From contig CAZZBB010000070.1 in NCBI GenBank assembly GCA_964652195.1, positions 67,792 through 131,791 of the forward strand: a DNA stretch of 64,000 nucleotides. Reading direction: 5' to 3'. Under the pieces are notes generated by a model. That model had not been told where the DNA came from and did not search any database. It saw only the letters and a list, made by a program, of their open reading frames with translations. Made by a program: the position numbers and the translations under genes. Of this stretch, positions 34,277-43,459 are shown piece by piece. The DNA comes from MSPOR6 sp964652195. Its GTDB lineage: Bacteria > Poribacteria > WGA-4E > WGA-3G. How positions within the stretch are numbered: the stretch's first letter is position 1; every line of letters starts with the position of its first letter.

Positions 34277-35596
34277 ATGTCTAATAAAGATAATTTTATT
34301 GATATTGGCGTTGCACAGATTGATATTACACCTGATTACCCCATACGGTTGAATGGATACGGAAGTAGACTTACAGAATCTGAGGGTATTATACAAAGGA
34401 TATGGGCAAAAGCGCTTGCAATTGGAAGTGATGAACAAGATCCTGTAATTATGGTCACCGTTGAAAACTGTGGTCTACCCGATGAATTCACTGAAGAAGT
34501 GTCAGAACGGATAAAACAAAAAACAGGAATACCCCGCGAGAATTTTGTTGCATGTTATACTCATACCCATAGTGCACCTTGCCTAACAAATTCTGCAGCG
34601 TTTATTTTCGGATCAGATATGAAACCCCGTGAACAAGCAACAATTGATAAATACACAAATCAGTTAAAAGATTGGATAGAATCAATTGCAATTACTGCGC
34701 TTGAGAATAGAAAACCATCTCAATTAGCATGGAATATCGGGGAATTGGGATTTGCTAAGAATAGACGAACAGAAGGTGGTCCTGTTGACCATTCTTTACC
34801 GGTTATGCGAATTACTGATAGTGATGGAAATTTAACTGCAATTTGGGCGAGTTATGCGTGTCATTGTACCACATTAGCAGGTTCAGATAATCATATCTGT
34901 GGTGATTGGGCAGGTTTTGCCCAAGAAGAGATTCAACTGACGCATCCTGGTACTACAGCATTAATTACAATTGGTTGTGGGGCAGATGCCAACCCAGAAT
35001 CTCGAATGCGAGCAATGCCTCAAGGAGTACAAGAGGTATTTGATACCCGTCTTGCGTATGCGAAAGAACACGGAAAAGCATTGGCACATGAGGTGTCCCA
35101 TCAACTTGAACGTGATGCAATTGGCTTATCAGATATGCCAGAGAGTATTATTCAGAGAGTTGATTTACCGTTTGATGAACTTCCCACAGTTGAAGGATGG
35201 AAGGAGCTTGCATCACATGGAGGTGCAATTGGGTATCATGCAGAAAAGCATCTTGAAATGTTGGATAATGGTCAATCTATCAAAACAGATATTTCTTATC
35301 CAATTCAAGCATGGACTTTTGGAGATGATTTAGCAATCGTCTTTCTTGCCAGTGAGGTGGTGGTAGATTATTCCTTGCGATTAAAGAAGGAGTTTGATAA
35401 TTCCAGATTATGGGTAGGAGCTTATTCAAATGCTTTTCCAGGTTATATACCATCTGAAAGAGTATTAGCTGAAGGTGGATATGAAGGTGGTGGTGCCATG
35501 ATTTATTTTGGACAACCCACTAAATTTGCTCCAGGTGTTGAACAACTTGTAATTGATACAGTCCACGAATTATTACCTTCAGGTTTTCTTGCATAA
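34277..35596 (+). CDS. neutral/alkaline ceramidase-like protein
   Basis: 439-aa protein resembling the N-terminal catalytic domain of neutral/alkaline non-lysosomal ceramidase. Hallmarks: VGVAQIDITPDYPIRLNGYG at the start, the His-rich metal site YTHTHSAP, and later CHCTT and GDWAGFAQEEI. There is no signal peptide, and it is much shorter than true ceramidases (about 650-700 aa). Such short relatives are common next to carbohydrate genes, and their substrates are unknown; an amide hydrolase role is inferred. Next gene: an aldolase 27 bp downstream. Confidence 0.8.
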   Translation: MSNKDNFIDIGVAQIDITPDYPIRLNGYGSRLTESEGIIQRIWAKALAIGSDEQDPVIMVTVENCGLPDEFTEEVSERIKQKTGIPRENFVACYTHTHSAPCLTNSAAFIFGSDMKPREQATIDKYTNQLKDWIESIAITALENRKPSQLAWNIGELGFAKNRRTEGGPVDHSLPVMRITDSDGNLTAIWASYACHCTTLAGSDNHICGDWAGFAQEEIQLTHPGTTALITIGCGADANPESRMRAMPQGVQEVFDTRLAYAKEHGKALAHEVSHQLERDAIGLSDMPESIIQRVDLPFDELPTVEGWKELASHGGAIGYHAEKHLEMLDNGQSIKTDISYPIQAWTFGDDLAIVFLASEVVVDYSLRLKKEFDNSRLWVGAYSNAFPGYIPSERVLAEGGYEGGGAMIYFGQPTKFAPGVEQLVIDTVHELLPSGFLA

Positions 35597-35623
35597 AATA
35601 ACTATAGAAAGGGTAAAAAGTAC

Positions 35624-36379
35624 ATGGAAATAAGAGAGAATCGTGTAAAACAAAAACTGACCAATGGTGAACTTGCTTATGTCATAAGTGGGTTAACAAA
35701 TCCAGATGATATAGACAACTTTGGACCAAATGAATTTGATGCTGTATGGTTAGAAGGAGAGCATGGAAATGTGAATGCTTCTAATATAGGAGATCTAACC
35801 CGTGCATGTGATCTTTGGGGGCTTACCTCAATCGTCCGCGTTAATCGAAATGATCAAGGATTAATCTATCGTACATTGGATTGTGGAGCAATGGGAATTG
35901 CTGTACCGCATGTAAATACGAAAGAGGAAGCACAGAATGTGGTGGATGGAACAAAGTTCGCTCCAATCGGACACAGAGGTATGTTTACAAGTCGTCAAGG
36001 ATTTGGAGTAGATAACTATTTTGAAGTTGCCAATTCTCAAACTATGGTAGTTGTATTAATTGAAGATATTGTTGCCATTGATAACTTAGATGAGATTCTT
36101 ACAGTTGACCATATTGATGTATTCTTTGTTGCTCCATCAGATTTAGCAACATCTATGGGACATATAGGAAACCTTGGTCATATAGATGTTCAAGACACAA
36201 TTGATTCTGCCCTGGCACGTATTCAAGATGCAGGTCGAACCGCGGGTACACTTGCATTGGATCATACAGTAGAGAAATATGTTAAGGCTGGGGTACAGTT
36301 CTTACTTGTAGGTATTGGTGGTTGGATTTCATTAGGTGCTGCTGATTATAAGTTAAAGGCTGAGAAAGCAAGGTCTTAA
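35624..36379 (+). CDS. HpcH/HpaI aldolase family protein
   Basis: Class II pyruvate aldolase (251 aa), metal-dependent and expected to cleave 2-keto-3-deoxy or 4-hydroxy-2-oxo acids to pyruvate plus an aldehyde. Seen: the WLEGEHG motif, SIVRVNRND with the catalytic Arg, the metal Glu in VLIEDIVAIDN, and the metal Asp in FFVAPSDLATSMG. Together with the nearby L-fuconate dehydratase it could degrade 2-keto-3-deoxy sugar acids (inference). Confidence 0.88.
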   Translation: MEIRENRVKQKLTNGELAYVISGLTNPDDIDNFGPNEFDAVWLEGEHGNVNASNIGDLTRACDLWGLTSIVRVNRNDQGLIYRTLDCGAMGIAVPHVNTKEEAQNVVDGTKFAPIGHRGMFTSRQGFGVDNYFEVANSQTMVVVLIEDIVAIDNLDEILTVDHIDVFFVAPSDLATSMGHIGNLGHIDVQDTIDSALARIQDAGRTAGTLALDHTVEKYVKAGVQFLLVGIGGWISLGAADYKLKAEKARS

Positions 36380-36423
36380 TCTGTGGATTTATGTGCTTTC
36401 ATTAAAATTCTATGGAGGTTGGA

Positions 36424-36738
36424 ATGAAAGACTTTCTCAAATTAGATAATTATCTAATTCCAAGAATAGTTCGAGTAGTTTATATATTTGGACTAATCTT
36501 ATGTATCATCAGAGGTTTGTATGAAATTTTCCCACCCAGTTTATTTTTAGGAATTCAGCAATATTGGATGGAGGCTATATTATCAGGACTTTTCTGGATT
36601 GTCATTATACCTGTAATTCTGCGGATTATATGTGAAGTCATGTTAATTCTCTATAACATAAATCAAACACTTATGGGTATTAGAACCAGTTTAACTCCTC
36701 AGGATGATAAGCAGAATAAGACAGAAAAAGAGACGTAA
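36424..36738 (+). CDS. DUF4282-like membrane protein
   Basis: About 104-aa membrane protein with two transmembrane helices (VVYIFGLILCIIRGLYEI and AILSGLFWIVIIPVILRII) and a charged C-terminal tail. The pattern FLKLDNYLIPRIVR, helix, helix, then RIICEVMLILYNINQ resembles DUF4282 proteins. The ATG at 36424 follows TGGAGGTTGGA, a better start than the ATG at 36412, which lies upstream of this site. Function unknown. Confidence 0.7.
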   Translation: MKDFLKLDNYLIPRIVRVVYIFGLILCIIRGLYEIFPPSLFLGIQQYWMEAILSGLFWIVIIPVILRIICEVMLILYNINQTLMGIRTSLTPQDDKQNKTEKET

Positions 36739-36788
36739 ATTTTATATTCCAATTTCTTTGTGTTTAGAAAATAGAGTTTTATAAATAC

Positions 36789-36805
36789 AAACCATCTGAT
36801 GGTTT
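36789..36805 (-). terminator. weak terminator-like hairpin
   Basis: AAACCAT-CTG-ATGGTTT, a perfect 7-bp stem with a 3-nt loop, lies between convergent genes and directly abuts the stop codon of the fuconate dehydratase gene. On the minus strand it is followed by GTATTTATAAAAC, only partly T-rich. Confidence 0.4.
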
Positions 36806-36806
36806 A

Positions 36807-38165
36807 TCAAGCAAGAAAAGTAATGCCCCCGGATTCCATTCTTCCTTGCCATATAGATCCGGTAGGATATGTATGATCTTCCACAAATTCAAGATACATC
36901 TCCAGACCCCATCCAGGTATTGATGGTGCTACATAGGCACCATTACTTATCTGAATTGGTTGTATAAATACGTCTTCCTGTAGGAAGTTTAAATATTCCA
37001 CAACTTGTGTATCGGAATGACCTGCGACACAGATCTGATCCCACAAAGCATAATGTTGTATCATATTACACAGACCAATTCCACCTCCATGTGGACATAC
37101 AGGAATCTCGTATTTTGCTGCCATAAGAATTACTGCCAACACATCATTTACTCCACCCAGTCGAGTCGCATCAATTTGACAATATTGTATACCTCTACTG
37201 GTGATGAGTTGTTTAAAGATTACTGGTGATGGGACTTGTTCTCCGGCAGCAACACCTATACCATATTTTTCTAATGATTTTGATATTTTCACAAAACCGA
37301 ACACATCATCTCTTGCAGTAGGTTCTTCAATCCATGTTGGATTAAAATCAACTAACTGCTCCATGTTAGATATTGCTTCATCAACACCCCAGACTTGGTT
37401 AGCATCCAGCATTAATTTAGAATCATCACCGATTACTGATCGAATAAAGGCAAGTCTCTTCTTATCAAAGTTAACATCTTGTCCCACTTTCATCTTGAAA
37501 CAGTCCAAACCAGATGCTTTAACATCATTGACAGTTTTAATAATCTGTTCATCGGTTAATCCAAGCCAGCCTGCAGTAGAATAGGCTTTTGGTCCTTTTT
37601 CTAAAAGTGCTTTTTCACGTGTGTTTTTCTCATCCGATTTGCTATTGAAAATCTCTATTGCTTCTTCAGGAGTCAATGCATCCCGTAGATAACGCCAATC
37701 AATACATTGGACAATCTTTTCAGAAGGTAAGTCAACAAGCAATTTCCATATTGGTTTATCAACAAGTTTACCCCATAGATCCCACATTGCATTAACGACA
37801 CTACCAATTGCCATTCGATTTATACCGTCTGCTAACCAACGCAATTGATGATGATCAATTAATAATTTAAAAAATGCTCCAGGATCTTTAGCGAATGAAG
37901 ACACATTCATCCCCGTTACAAGTTTTGCCAGATCCTTCACACCGTAAGCAATCCAATCATTTCCTGCACCTGCTGTAAACGCAACTGAGATGCCTTTATG
38001 ACCTGTATCTGTCTCAATAGTAGTTAAAACAGCAGAATAATTCGGTTTCTTGTGAAACGGGTCTGAACCCAATAGTGTATCGGAGGTTGGTACTCGTAAA
38101 TCAATAACATCTACATTTTCTATTGTACAGTTTAATCTCTCAATTTGTTTGTTGGTATCACTCAT
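36807..38165 (-). CDS. L-fuconate dehydratase (enolase superfamily)
   Basis: Mg-dependent dehydratase converting L-fuconate to 2-keto-3-deoxy-L-fuconate. About 452 aa, longer than most enolase-superfamily members and typical of FucD/ENOSF1. Seen: FKMKVGQ (K-x-K base), MLDANQVW, WIEEPTA and AAGEQVPSP (three metal ligands), and PHGGGIGLCNMIQHYALWD (His base). The N-terminus DLRVPTSDTLLGSDPFHKKPNYS is FucD-like. I use the ATG at 38165 with AAGGAG 11 nt upstream; the frame is open to a TTG at 38186. It indicates use of fucose-containing glycans. Confidence 0.88.
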   Translation of the reverse strand: MSDTNKQIERLNCTIENVDVIDLRVPTSDTLLGSDPFHKKPNYSAVLTTIETDTGHKGISVAFTAGAGNDWIAYGVKDLAKLVTGMNVSSFAKDPGAFFKLLIDHHQLRWLADGINRMAIGSVVNAMWDLWGKLVDKPIWKLLVDLPSEKIVQCIDWRYLRDALTPEEAIEIFNSKSDEKNTREKALLEKGPKAYSTAGWLGLTDEQIIKTVNDVKASGLDCFKMKVGQDVNFDKKRLAFIRSVIGDDSKLMLDANQVWGVDEAISNMEQLVDFNPTWIEEPTARDDVFGFVKISKSLEKYGIGVAAGEQVPSPVIFKQLITSRGIQYCQIDATRLGGVNDVLAVILMAAKYEIPVCPHGGGIGLCNMIQHYALWDQICVAGHSDTQVVEYLNFLQEDVFIQPIQISNGAYVAPSIPGWGLEMYLEFVEDHTYPTGSIWQGRMESGGITFLA

Positions 38166-38209
38166 AATTTCTTTGACTCCTTTCAAGACAAAGTATAAAA
38201 TAAAACATC

Positions 38210-38752
38210 ATGAAAATCTATACAAAATTCGGTGATACAGGTGAAACTGCGTTATTTGGTGGAACCCGTATCTCAAAAGATACTTTACAAATTGAAGCAA
38301 TCGGTACAGTGGATGAATTGAATGCATATATCGGATATGCGAATACATTAATAGAAGAATTGGATATATCTGAGATATTAGAAAGAGTTCAAAATCATCT
38401 ATTTTCACTTGGTGCAGACTTAGCAACACCTGAAACCCATACAAAATCCTCTGAAATACGTATCACGGGTGATTTTACCTTAGAAATGGAGAGGTTAATT
38501 GATACTTTGTCAGAGGAATTACCACCATTAACAAACTTTATCCTACCTGGAGGAAGTAATTCAGGTGGACTCTTACATTTAGCACGAACAGTATGCCGTA
38601 GATCTGAACGGTGTGTTGTTAGACTATCAAAAGAGACTGAACTTAATCCAGAGATTATTATTTGCCTAAATCGACTATCTGATCTACTGTTCGTAGTTGC
38701 AAGAGTAGTTAACAATAGATCGGATTCATCTGAACCAATCTGGAAGACATAA
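38210..38752 (+). CDS. PduO-type ATP:cob(I)alamin adenosyltransferase
   Basis: Makes adenosylcobalamin from cob(I)alamin and ATP. 180 aa, normal length. Seen: the N-terminal ATP-binding motif YTKFGDTGETALFGG, EAIGTVDELNAYIG, and the C-terminal RTVCRRSERCVVRLS and LNRLSDLLFVVARVV, all diagnostic of PduO/MMAB enzymes. The ATG lies 44 bp from the divergent fuconate dehydratase start. It implies that a B12-dependent enzyme exists in the cell; none is encoded in the window. Confidence 0.92.
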   Translation: MKIYTKFGDTGETALFGGTRISKDTLQIEAIGTVDELNAYIGYANTLIEELDISEILERVQNHLFSLGADLATPETHTKSSEIRITGDFTLEMERLIDTLSEELPPLTNFILPGGSNSGGLLHLARTVCRRSERCVVRLSKETELNPEIIICLNRLSDLLFVVARVVNNRSDSSEPIWKT

Positions 38753-38760
38753 CTAAATCT

Positions 38761-39192
38761 ATGAATCAAGAAAAAGAAAATCAATCTAAAATTGATGATG
38801 TAGTTTCAAAGAATTATTTCCGAGCAGTTACCTTCCTTATTGTAATGATTTTGCTTGGAACAGTTTTTTGGGGAATCCGAAGATATAATCCGGCATTATT
38901 TCTTGGGGAACCTGATTTAATTGCTGTTCCAAATGAAGAAAATACAACACAAAAACCTCATCAGATAAGAGAGACAATAGAGAAACTACCGAAACCTTCA
39001 CTACTGAATATTAACACTGCTACAGTAGAAGAACTTCAGACACTTCCAAGTATTGGTCCCCACATGGCAAAACGAATTGTACAATATCGGAAGGAGAATG
39101 GAGATTTCAAGACTGTTGAGGTTCTCACAGAAGTTAAAGGTATAGGAGAGAAGACTTTAGAAAAGATGAGACCTTTCATTGGTGTAAATTAA
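38761..39192 (+). CDS. ComEA-like helix-hairpin-helix protein
   Basis: 143-aa protein with an N-terminal membrane anchor (ATLxxVxILL-type helix about residues 20-38: AVTFLIVMILLGTVFWGI), a linker, and a C-terminal ComEA-type helix-hairpin-helix domain (LLNINTATVEELQTLPSIGP, then ILxxRxxxGxF-like pattern, then LTEVKGIGEKTLEKMRPF). ComEA proteins bind DNA outside the cytoplasmic membrane during natural transformation. No other competence gene is nearby. Starts 8 bp after the adenosyltransferase gene. Confidence 0.85.
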   Translation: MNQEKENQSKIDDVVSKNYFRAVTFLIVMILLGTVFWGIRRYNPALFLGEPDLIAVPNEENTTQKPHQIRETIEKLPKPSLLNINTATVEELQTLPSIGPHMAKRIVQYRKENGDFKTVEVLTEVKGIGEKTLEKMRPFIGVN

Positions 39193-39209
39193 TTGAGAGA
39201 AATATGTGC

Positions 39210-39803
39210 TTAGGTTAGTAAACCATTCTCAGTAAATATATGCTGGACAGGTATATCCCAAGTTTGAGGATATGTATTCTCAACAAGTTGTGTATGAAAA
39301 GCCAAACCAATTGTTTCTGCATTCGGACATGATGGAAGAAATCTATCGTAAAAACCTTTACCATATCCAAGTCGATACCCATCTATATCAAATGCAATTC
39401 CGGGTACTATTATATGAGATAATTGTGTTACTGGAAATACAGTACAATTCTCTTTAGGTTCAAGCATCCCAAATCTGTGTTGGACAAGATCCGAGGTAAG
39501 GTTTTTGATATGTCTCGGAATTAACATACCACAATCATTATGAACAACAGGGGCAGTGACTGTTTTACCAGCATTTAATAGATAATCTACTAACTCCTGA
39601 GTATTCACTTCGCTATTCATACTCAGATAAACCATCACACCGTTAGCAGAATCATTCTCTACCAAACTATCATGATTCTCGATCCATTCAATTATATGTT
39701 CGGTTATCTTCTTACTAAATACTTCTCGAGTTGAAGTGGGTAGTTTTTTTCGTCTCTCAAGTGATTCAAATCGTATTAAATCCCTTTTCTCCAGAATATC
39801 CAT
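39210..39803 (-). CDS. 5-formyltetrahydrofolate cyclo-ligase
   Basis: Converts 5-formyl-THF to 5,10-methenyl-THF with ATP, salvaging folate. 197 aa. Diagnostic ATP/substrate motif GYRLGYGKGFYDRFL is present, preceded by the PGIAFD strand, and an N-terminal RRKKLP-type basic motif. Last gene of the minus-strand operon EutN-kinase-regulator-cyclo-ligase, 11 bp after the regulator gene. The link to that operon is positional only. Confidence 0.9.
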   Translation of the reverse strand: MDILEKRDLIRFESLERRKKLPTSTREVFSKKITEHIIEWIENHDSLVENDSANGVMVYLSMNSEVNTQELVDYLLNAGKTVTAPVVHNDCGMLIPRHIKNLTSDLVQHRFGMLEPKENCTVFPVTQLSHIIVPGIAFDIDGYRLGYGKGFYDRFLPSCPNAETIGLAFHTQLVENTYPQTWDIPVQHIFTENGLLT

Positions 39804-39814
39804 TCTATGGTTCT

Positions 39815-41161
39815 CTAATTATCCAGATCAATTTGACTTGAATGTTTGGCAAGAGCATCGCGGAATGTTGAAGGTTTCATCGAAAGGAGGCGTGCTGCCC
39901 GAGTCTTGTTTCCATCAGTTTTCCGTATTGCCCATGAAATCAATTCTCGCTCCGTAGATTTTATGATGTCATGAAAGGATGTAATGTTTGATGATTGATC
40001 AAACTTCTGGGGTGTGGGTAATTTCAATTCTATCGGAATATCTTCGGTGGTAATATCTGAACCAGAATTTATGGTAACGAGACGTTCAATTATATTTTCA
40101 AGTTCACTAATATTCCCTGGCCACGGATATTCTGTAAGAAGATTTACGGCATCCTGTTCAATACCGATGGGTTGGTTTGGTGAGAATATATCTAAAAAGT
40201 GATTAATTAACATCGGTATGTCACCTTTCCGTTCGCGAAGGGGTGGTAGGAATAAAGGGATGACATTTAACTGATAATATAGATCTTCAATAAATTCATC
40301 CAGCTTTACCATCTCTTTTAGATTCTCACGAGAAGTAGAAATTATTCGTATATCTATATCAATTCTGTTTGAATTATTCAATTCCAGAGTTTGATCTTCC
40401 AATACGGTAAGAAGTTTGGCTTGTAAATGGGATGGTATTGAGTCTACATTTACTATAAAGAGAGTACCATTATTTGCTAATTGTATTTTTCCTTGTCGCT
40501 TATCAACACCAAATAGTTCGTTGTCAATTGCTTCCTCTGTCATTCCATAGCAGTTCACACTTACAAGGGGTTCGTGCTTTCTGGTACTCCGTAGGTGAAT
40601 AGTCTTTGCTAAAAGAGATTTTCCAGTTCCTTCCTCACCATATATAATTAAATTACTGTCTGCTGCTGATACTTTTGGAATTAGACTAAAAATTTCTTGA
40701 ATTTGTTGACTGTTTCCTATAAGTGTTTGGTAAAGAGATTGTTCTTGTACTGATTCATCTGTCTTTGTCTTTTCTGATGGATCTTCAATAGTTGATTTGC
40801 CTTTCAACGATTTTAACTTCTGCAACATCAAGATTAATTCACCACTTGAAAATGGTTTTTTAATGTAATTATAAGCACCAAATCTAAGTGCCTCCACAGC
40901 GGTTTCGACACTTGCATAGGCAGTCATTACAATTACAGTGATATGGGGATGTTCTTTTTTTACTTTTTTTAAAAAATCAATACCATGCATCTGTGGCATT
41001 CGTAAATCCGTCACCAATACATCAAATGGTTCTTGTTGTAATAGTTGAAGTCCAATTAATGGGGATTCAACAGCAATGACATCGTAATTTGATTCCCGTA
41101 AATCATCCCGAAGTGTCATACATTTTAGTTTTTCATCATCAACAACAAGAATCTTCATCAC
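39815..41161 (-). CDS. NtrC-like response regulator with degenerate AAA+ domain
   Basis: 448-aa regulator: receiver domain (1-120, phospho-acceptor Asp52 in VTDLRMP, Lys101/102), AAA+ domain (about 145-375) and Fis-type HTH (about 400-440, NKTRAARLLSM). Walker A is intact (GEEGTGKS, 175-182), but other key elements are missing. No GAFTGA loop follows ELFG (215-218). The Walker B acidic pair is Val-Asn (237-238). Both Arg-finger positions are Ile291 and Gln297. The sensor-II Arg is Ser352. It therefore probably does not activate sigma54 polymerase and may bind ATP without hydrolysing it. Cognate kinase gene is 7 bp upstream. Confidence 0.88.
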   Translation of the reverse strand: MMKILVVDDEKLKCMTLRDDLRESNYDVIAVESPLIGLQLLQQEPFDVLVTDLRMPQMHGIDFLKKVKKEHPHITVIVMTAYASVETAVEALRFGAYNYIKKPFSSGELILMLQKLKSLKGKSTIEDPSEKTKTDESVQEQSLYQTLIGNSQQIQEIFSLIPKVSAADSNLIIYGEEGTGKSLLAKTIHLRSTRKHEPLVSVNCYGMTEEAIDNELFGVDKRQGKIQLANNGTLFIVNVDSIPSHLQAKLLTVLEDQTLELNNSNRIDIDIRIISTSRENLKEMVKLDEFIEDLYYQLNVIPLFLPPLRERKGDIPMLINHFLDIFSPNQPIGIEQDAVNLLTEYPWPGNISELENIIERLVTINSGSDITTEDIPIELKLPTPQKFDQSSNITSFHDIIKSTERELISWAIRKTDGNKTRAARLLSMKPSTFRDALAKHSSQIDLDN

Positions 41162-41168
41162 ATTCCTC

Positions 41169-42929
41169 CTAAGAATGAACTTCTACTATAGGTAATCTCA
41201 CTGTAAAGATTGATCCATAACCTTCTTTACTCTCCACCTCAATGACACCTTGATGTTGTCTAATAATTCTATCAGAGACTGACAGTCCAAGTCCTGTCCC
41301 TTTTTCAGTAATCTGTGTTGTGTAGAACGGATCGAATATCCTGTCTTGAACGGATTCTGAGATCCCAATTCCACTGTCAATTACTCTTACAAAGACAGTT
41401 GGTTTTCCTATCAAAGTATCCGATGGTAATTCACCCGTTTGGAATAGTAAATCTCCGCCATCTGGCATTGCTGTTATGGCATTTAATGTCAAATTTAAGA
41501 TGACTTGTTCTAATAGGTGTTTATCCCCACGTATATCAGATATGTCATCATTAAAATCTTTCTTTATCATTATTCCTTTTTCTGTGGCACTATAATATAA
41601 TAGACCCACAGTTTCATCAACGACTTCATTGATATTAATGGCTGTTAATGTGAGTTCGTGGGGACGGGAGAAATCAAGAAGTTTTCCAACTGTACCCTCC
41701 ATACGATGAATTGCATCTTCCATCAAGACTAAATATTCTTGAGTTTGTGAAATATTTTCAGGGTTACGTTGTATTCTTAGAATACAGTTTAATAGTCCAT
41801 CTAATGGGTTATTGATTTCATGTGCTACTCCAGCAGCTAATTCCCCTATAGCAGCCATCTTTTCAGAAAAAATCAACTGTTGTTCCATCCGTTTTCTGTC
41901 TGTTACATCACGTGAAACAAGAACAGTACCTAAGTAGAATTCCTCATCATCACGTACAGCAGCATAAGTGTTTTCAAAATATCTATCACCTATTTTCAGG
42001 TTTTTTCTTTCGATTGCATCCCCACCTTCAGAAAAGTCCTGAGATATTTGGTCAAGAGTCTCAGTACTCCCAAACTGTCGTTCATTATCTATATCTATAC
42101 TTAATTCTTCATTCTGGATTAGTTGTGCTGCCTTGTTAAATAGTGTTGTCTGATTTGTAGAATCTACAAAGACAACACCTTCCTGCATACATTCGATTAT
42201 AGATTGTAGTTTGTTTCTTTCAAAAACTACCTCTTTTCTCGTTTCTTCCAATTCATCGACCTTCTCTTCTAAGTTTTCTTTAAGTTCTCTTGTTTCTGCT
42301 TCTCTCTCTCTGGCTGTCTGAGTGATTGTAGTTGCCAAGTAAACTGAAAAAAAGAGAGTACTCGTAAATACAAAAAGTACTCCCCACATATAAATTGGAT
42401 CACGCCAAAGATTTTCTGGTAGAAAATTATTTAGATGATAGTGATGAAGAATTCCGAAATATTCAAGAAAGATGAGTGAACTTAGAAGGAGGGTGTTTAG
42501 GGTGGCTAAAATGTAACTGACACGTTTGGATAGTATTATACTTGCAATAATTAAATGAAATATGAAATAGAAGATAAAGGGGTTTTCTACCCCACCACTG
42601 AAGTGTATTAGAGCAATCAAAGACAATAAATCAAGTATAATGTGTATACCCGCTTGCCTTTTTATAGAGATTAATTGTTGCTGTTTAGGTGCTTTACGTA
42701 GTATCTTCGGTTCAAAGTTATATAGCACCATCAAACTGGCAATGATATATAGAGGTAACGGATGTGAGATCATGCCCCGTGCTAAATTTGCAACCGTTAC
42801 TGTAAAAAAAACACCACCAATTGCAATCCAACGGAGTTTTACCAACCAACCAATCTGTTTGATTAACTCCAGTTTTAAGGGCAGTTCATCGTTGTCTGCT
42901 ATATGGGGGAACAATTTTTCCTGTTCCAT
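41169..42929 (-). CDS. sensor histidine kinase (NtrB-type)
   Basis: 586-aa membrane kinase. N-terminal region with about six hydrophobic helices (about 25-205), a coiled coil (about 210-240, REREAETRELKENLEEKVDE), a PAS domain (about 245-345), HisKA with the phospho-acceptor His in GVAHEINNPLDGL, and HATPase with N box NLTLNAITAMPDGG, G1 DSGIGIS, F box DPFYTT and G2 GTGLGLSV. All catalytic motifs are intact, unlike its partner regulator. The signal sensed is unknown. It lies 12 bp downstream of the EutN gene. Confidence 0.9.
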   Translation of the reverse strand: MEQEKLFPHIADNDELPLKLELIKQIGWLVKLRWIAIGGVFFTVTVANLARGMISHPLPLYIIASLMVLYNFEPKILRKAPKQQQLISIKRQAGIHIILDLLSLIALIHFSGGVENPFIFYFIFHLIIASIILSKRVSYILATLNTLLLSSLIFLEYFGILHHYHLNNFLPENLWRDPIYMWGVLFVFTSTLFFSVYLATTITQTAREREAETRELKENLEEKVDELEETRKEVVFERNKLQSIIECMQEGVVFVDSTNQTTLFNKAAQLIQNEELSIDIDNERQFGSTETLDQISQDFSEGGDAIERKNLKIGDRYFENTYAAVRDDEEFYLGTVLVSRDVTDRKRMEQQLIFSEKMAAIGELAAGVAHEINNPLDGLLNCILRIQRNPENISQTQEYLVLMEDAIHRMEGTVGKLLDFSRPHELTLTAININEVVDETVGLLYYSATEKGIMIKKDFNDDISDIRGDKHLLEQVILNLTLNAITAMPDGGDLLFQTGELPSDTLIGKPTVFVRVIDSGIGISESVQDRIFDPFYTTQITEKGTGLGLSVSDRIIRQHQGVIEVESKEGYGSIFTVRLPIVEVHS

Positions 42930-42941
42930 CTGTCGTTCTCA

Positions 42942-43229
42942 CTATTTCATATATCGAACTTCACCACTTACCTCTATGGTGTCAACAATTGCCATGACAA
43001 CAGCGTCTACAGGTTTGTTGCTGGTTACACTTGTTTGTCGAGCAGAACTCCCTGTAGCAACAAGAACAATTTCGCCTATTCCTGCACCTACAGCATCTAC
43101 TGCAACAGTGTATTGTTTTTCTACCTCTCCCTCTAAATCGACATCTTGGACAATCATCAATTTACTACCAACAAGTTTTTCATCTTTCTGTGTTGCGACA
43201 ACTGTCCCAGTAACCTTTCCAAGTGTCAT
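42942..43229 (-). CDS. EutN/CcmL bacterial microcompartment vertex protein
   Basis: 95-aa pentameric shell-vertex protein (Pfam EutN_CcmL type). Seen: N-terminal GKVTGTVVATQKDEKLVGSK, then AVDAVGAGIGEIVLVATGSSARQ and VDAVVMAIVDTIEV, the family core. Normally several vertex and hexamer (BMC-H) genes cluster with encapsulated enzymes; here none are adjacent. It is the first gene of an operon with a two-component system and a folate enzyme. GGAAGG lies upstream of the ATG. Confidence 0.9.
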   Translation of the reverse strand: MTLGKVTGTVVATQKDEKLVGSKLMIVQDVDLEGEVEKQYTVAVDAVGAGIGEIVLVATGSSARQTSVTSNKPVDAVVMAIVDTIEVSGEVRYMK

Positions 43230-43375
43230 TAATTAAGCCTTCCGGATTAGACTAAAAATATAATTTGTAATCCATTATGTTAGATTAGAGTTCAGTATTG
43301 ATCAATGTTTGAAATTATACACGATATATCATCAAAAATCAAGATGTAATAAAAGGGTAAACAGTTAGCATTCGT

Positions 43376-43404
43376 TTGACAGTAGTACCCAGATATGTTA
43401 TATT
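43376..43404 (+). promoter_or_regulatory. sigma70-type promoter of ThiO-like gene
   Basis: TTGACA - 17 bp - TATATT on the plus strand, a perfect -35 with a four-of-six-plus -10, about 50 nt upstream of the TTG start at 43460. Confidence 0.75.
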
Positions 43405-43459
43405 ACAATCATCTTTCTGTAAGACATCACAGAATCAAATTGCTGGTATGGGGTAGACA

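Noticed and set aside
34277..35596. True secreted ceramidase
   Set aside because: No signal peptide and about 250 residues shorter than characterised enzymes.
42942..43229. Complete bacterial microcompartment operon
   Set aside because: Only one vertex protein is present; no BMC-H or BMC-T shell gene or encapsulated enzyme is found around it.
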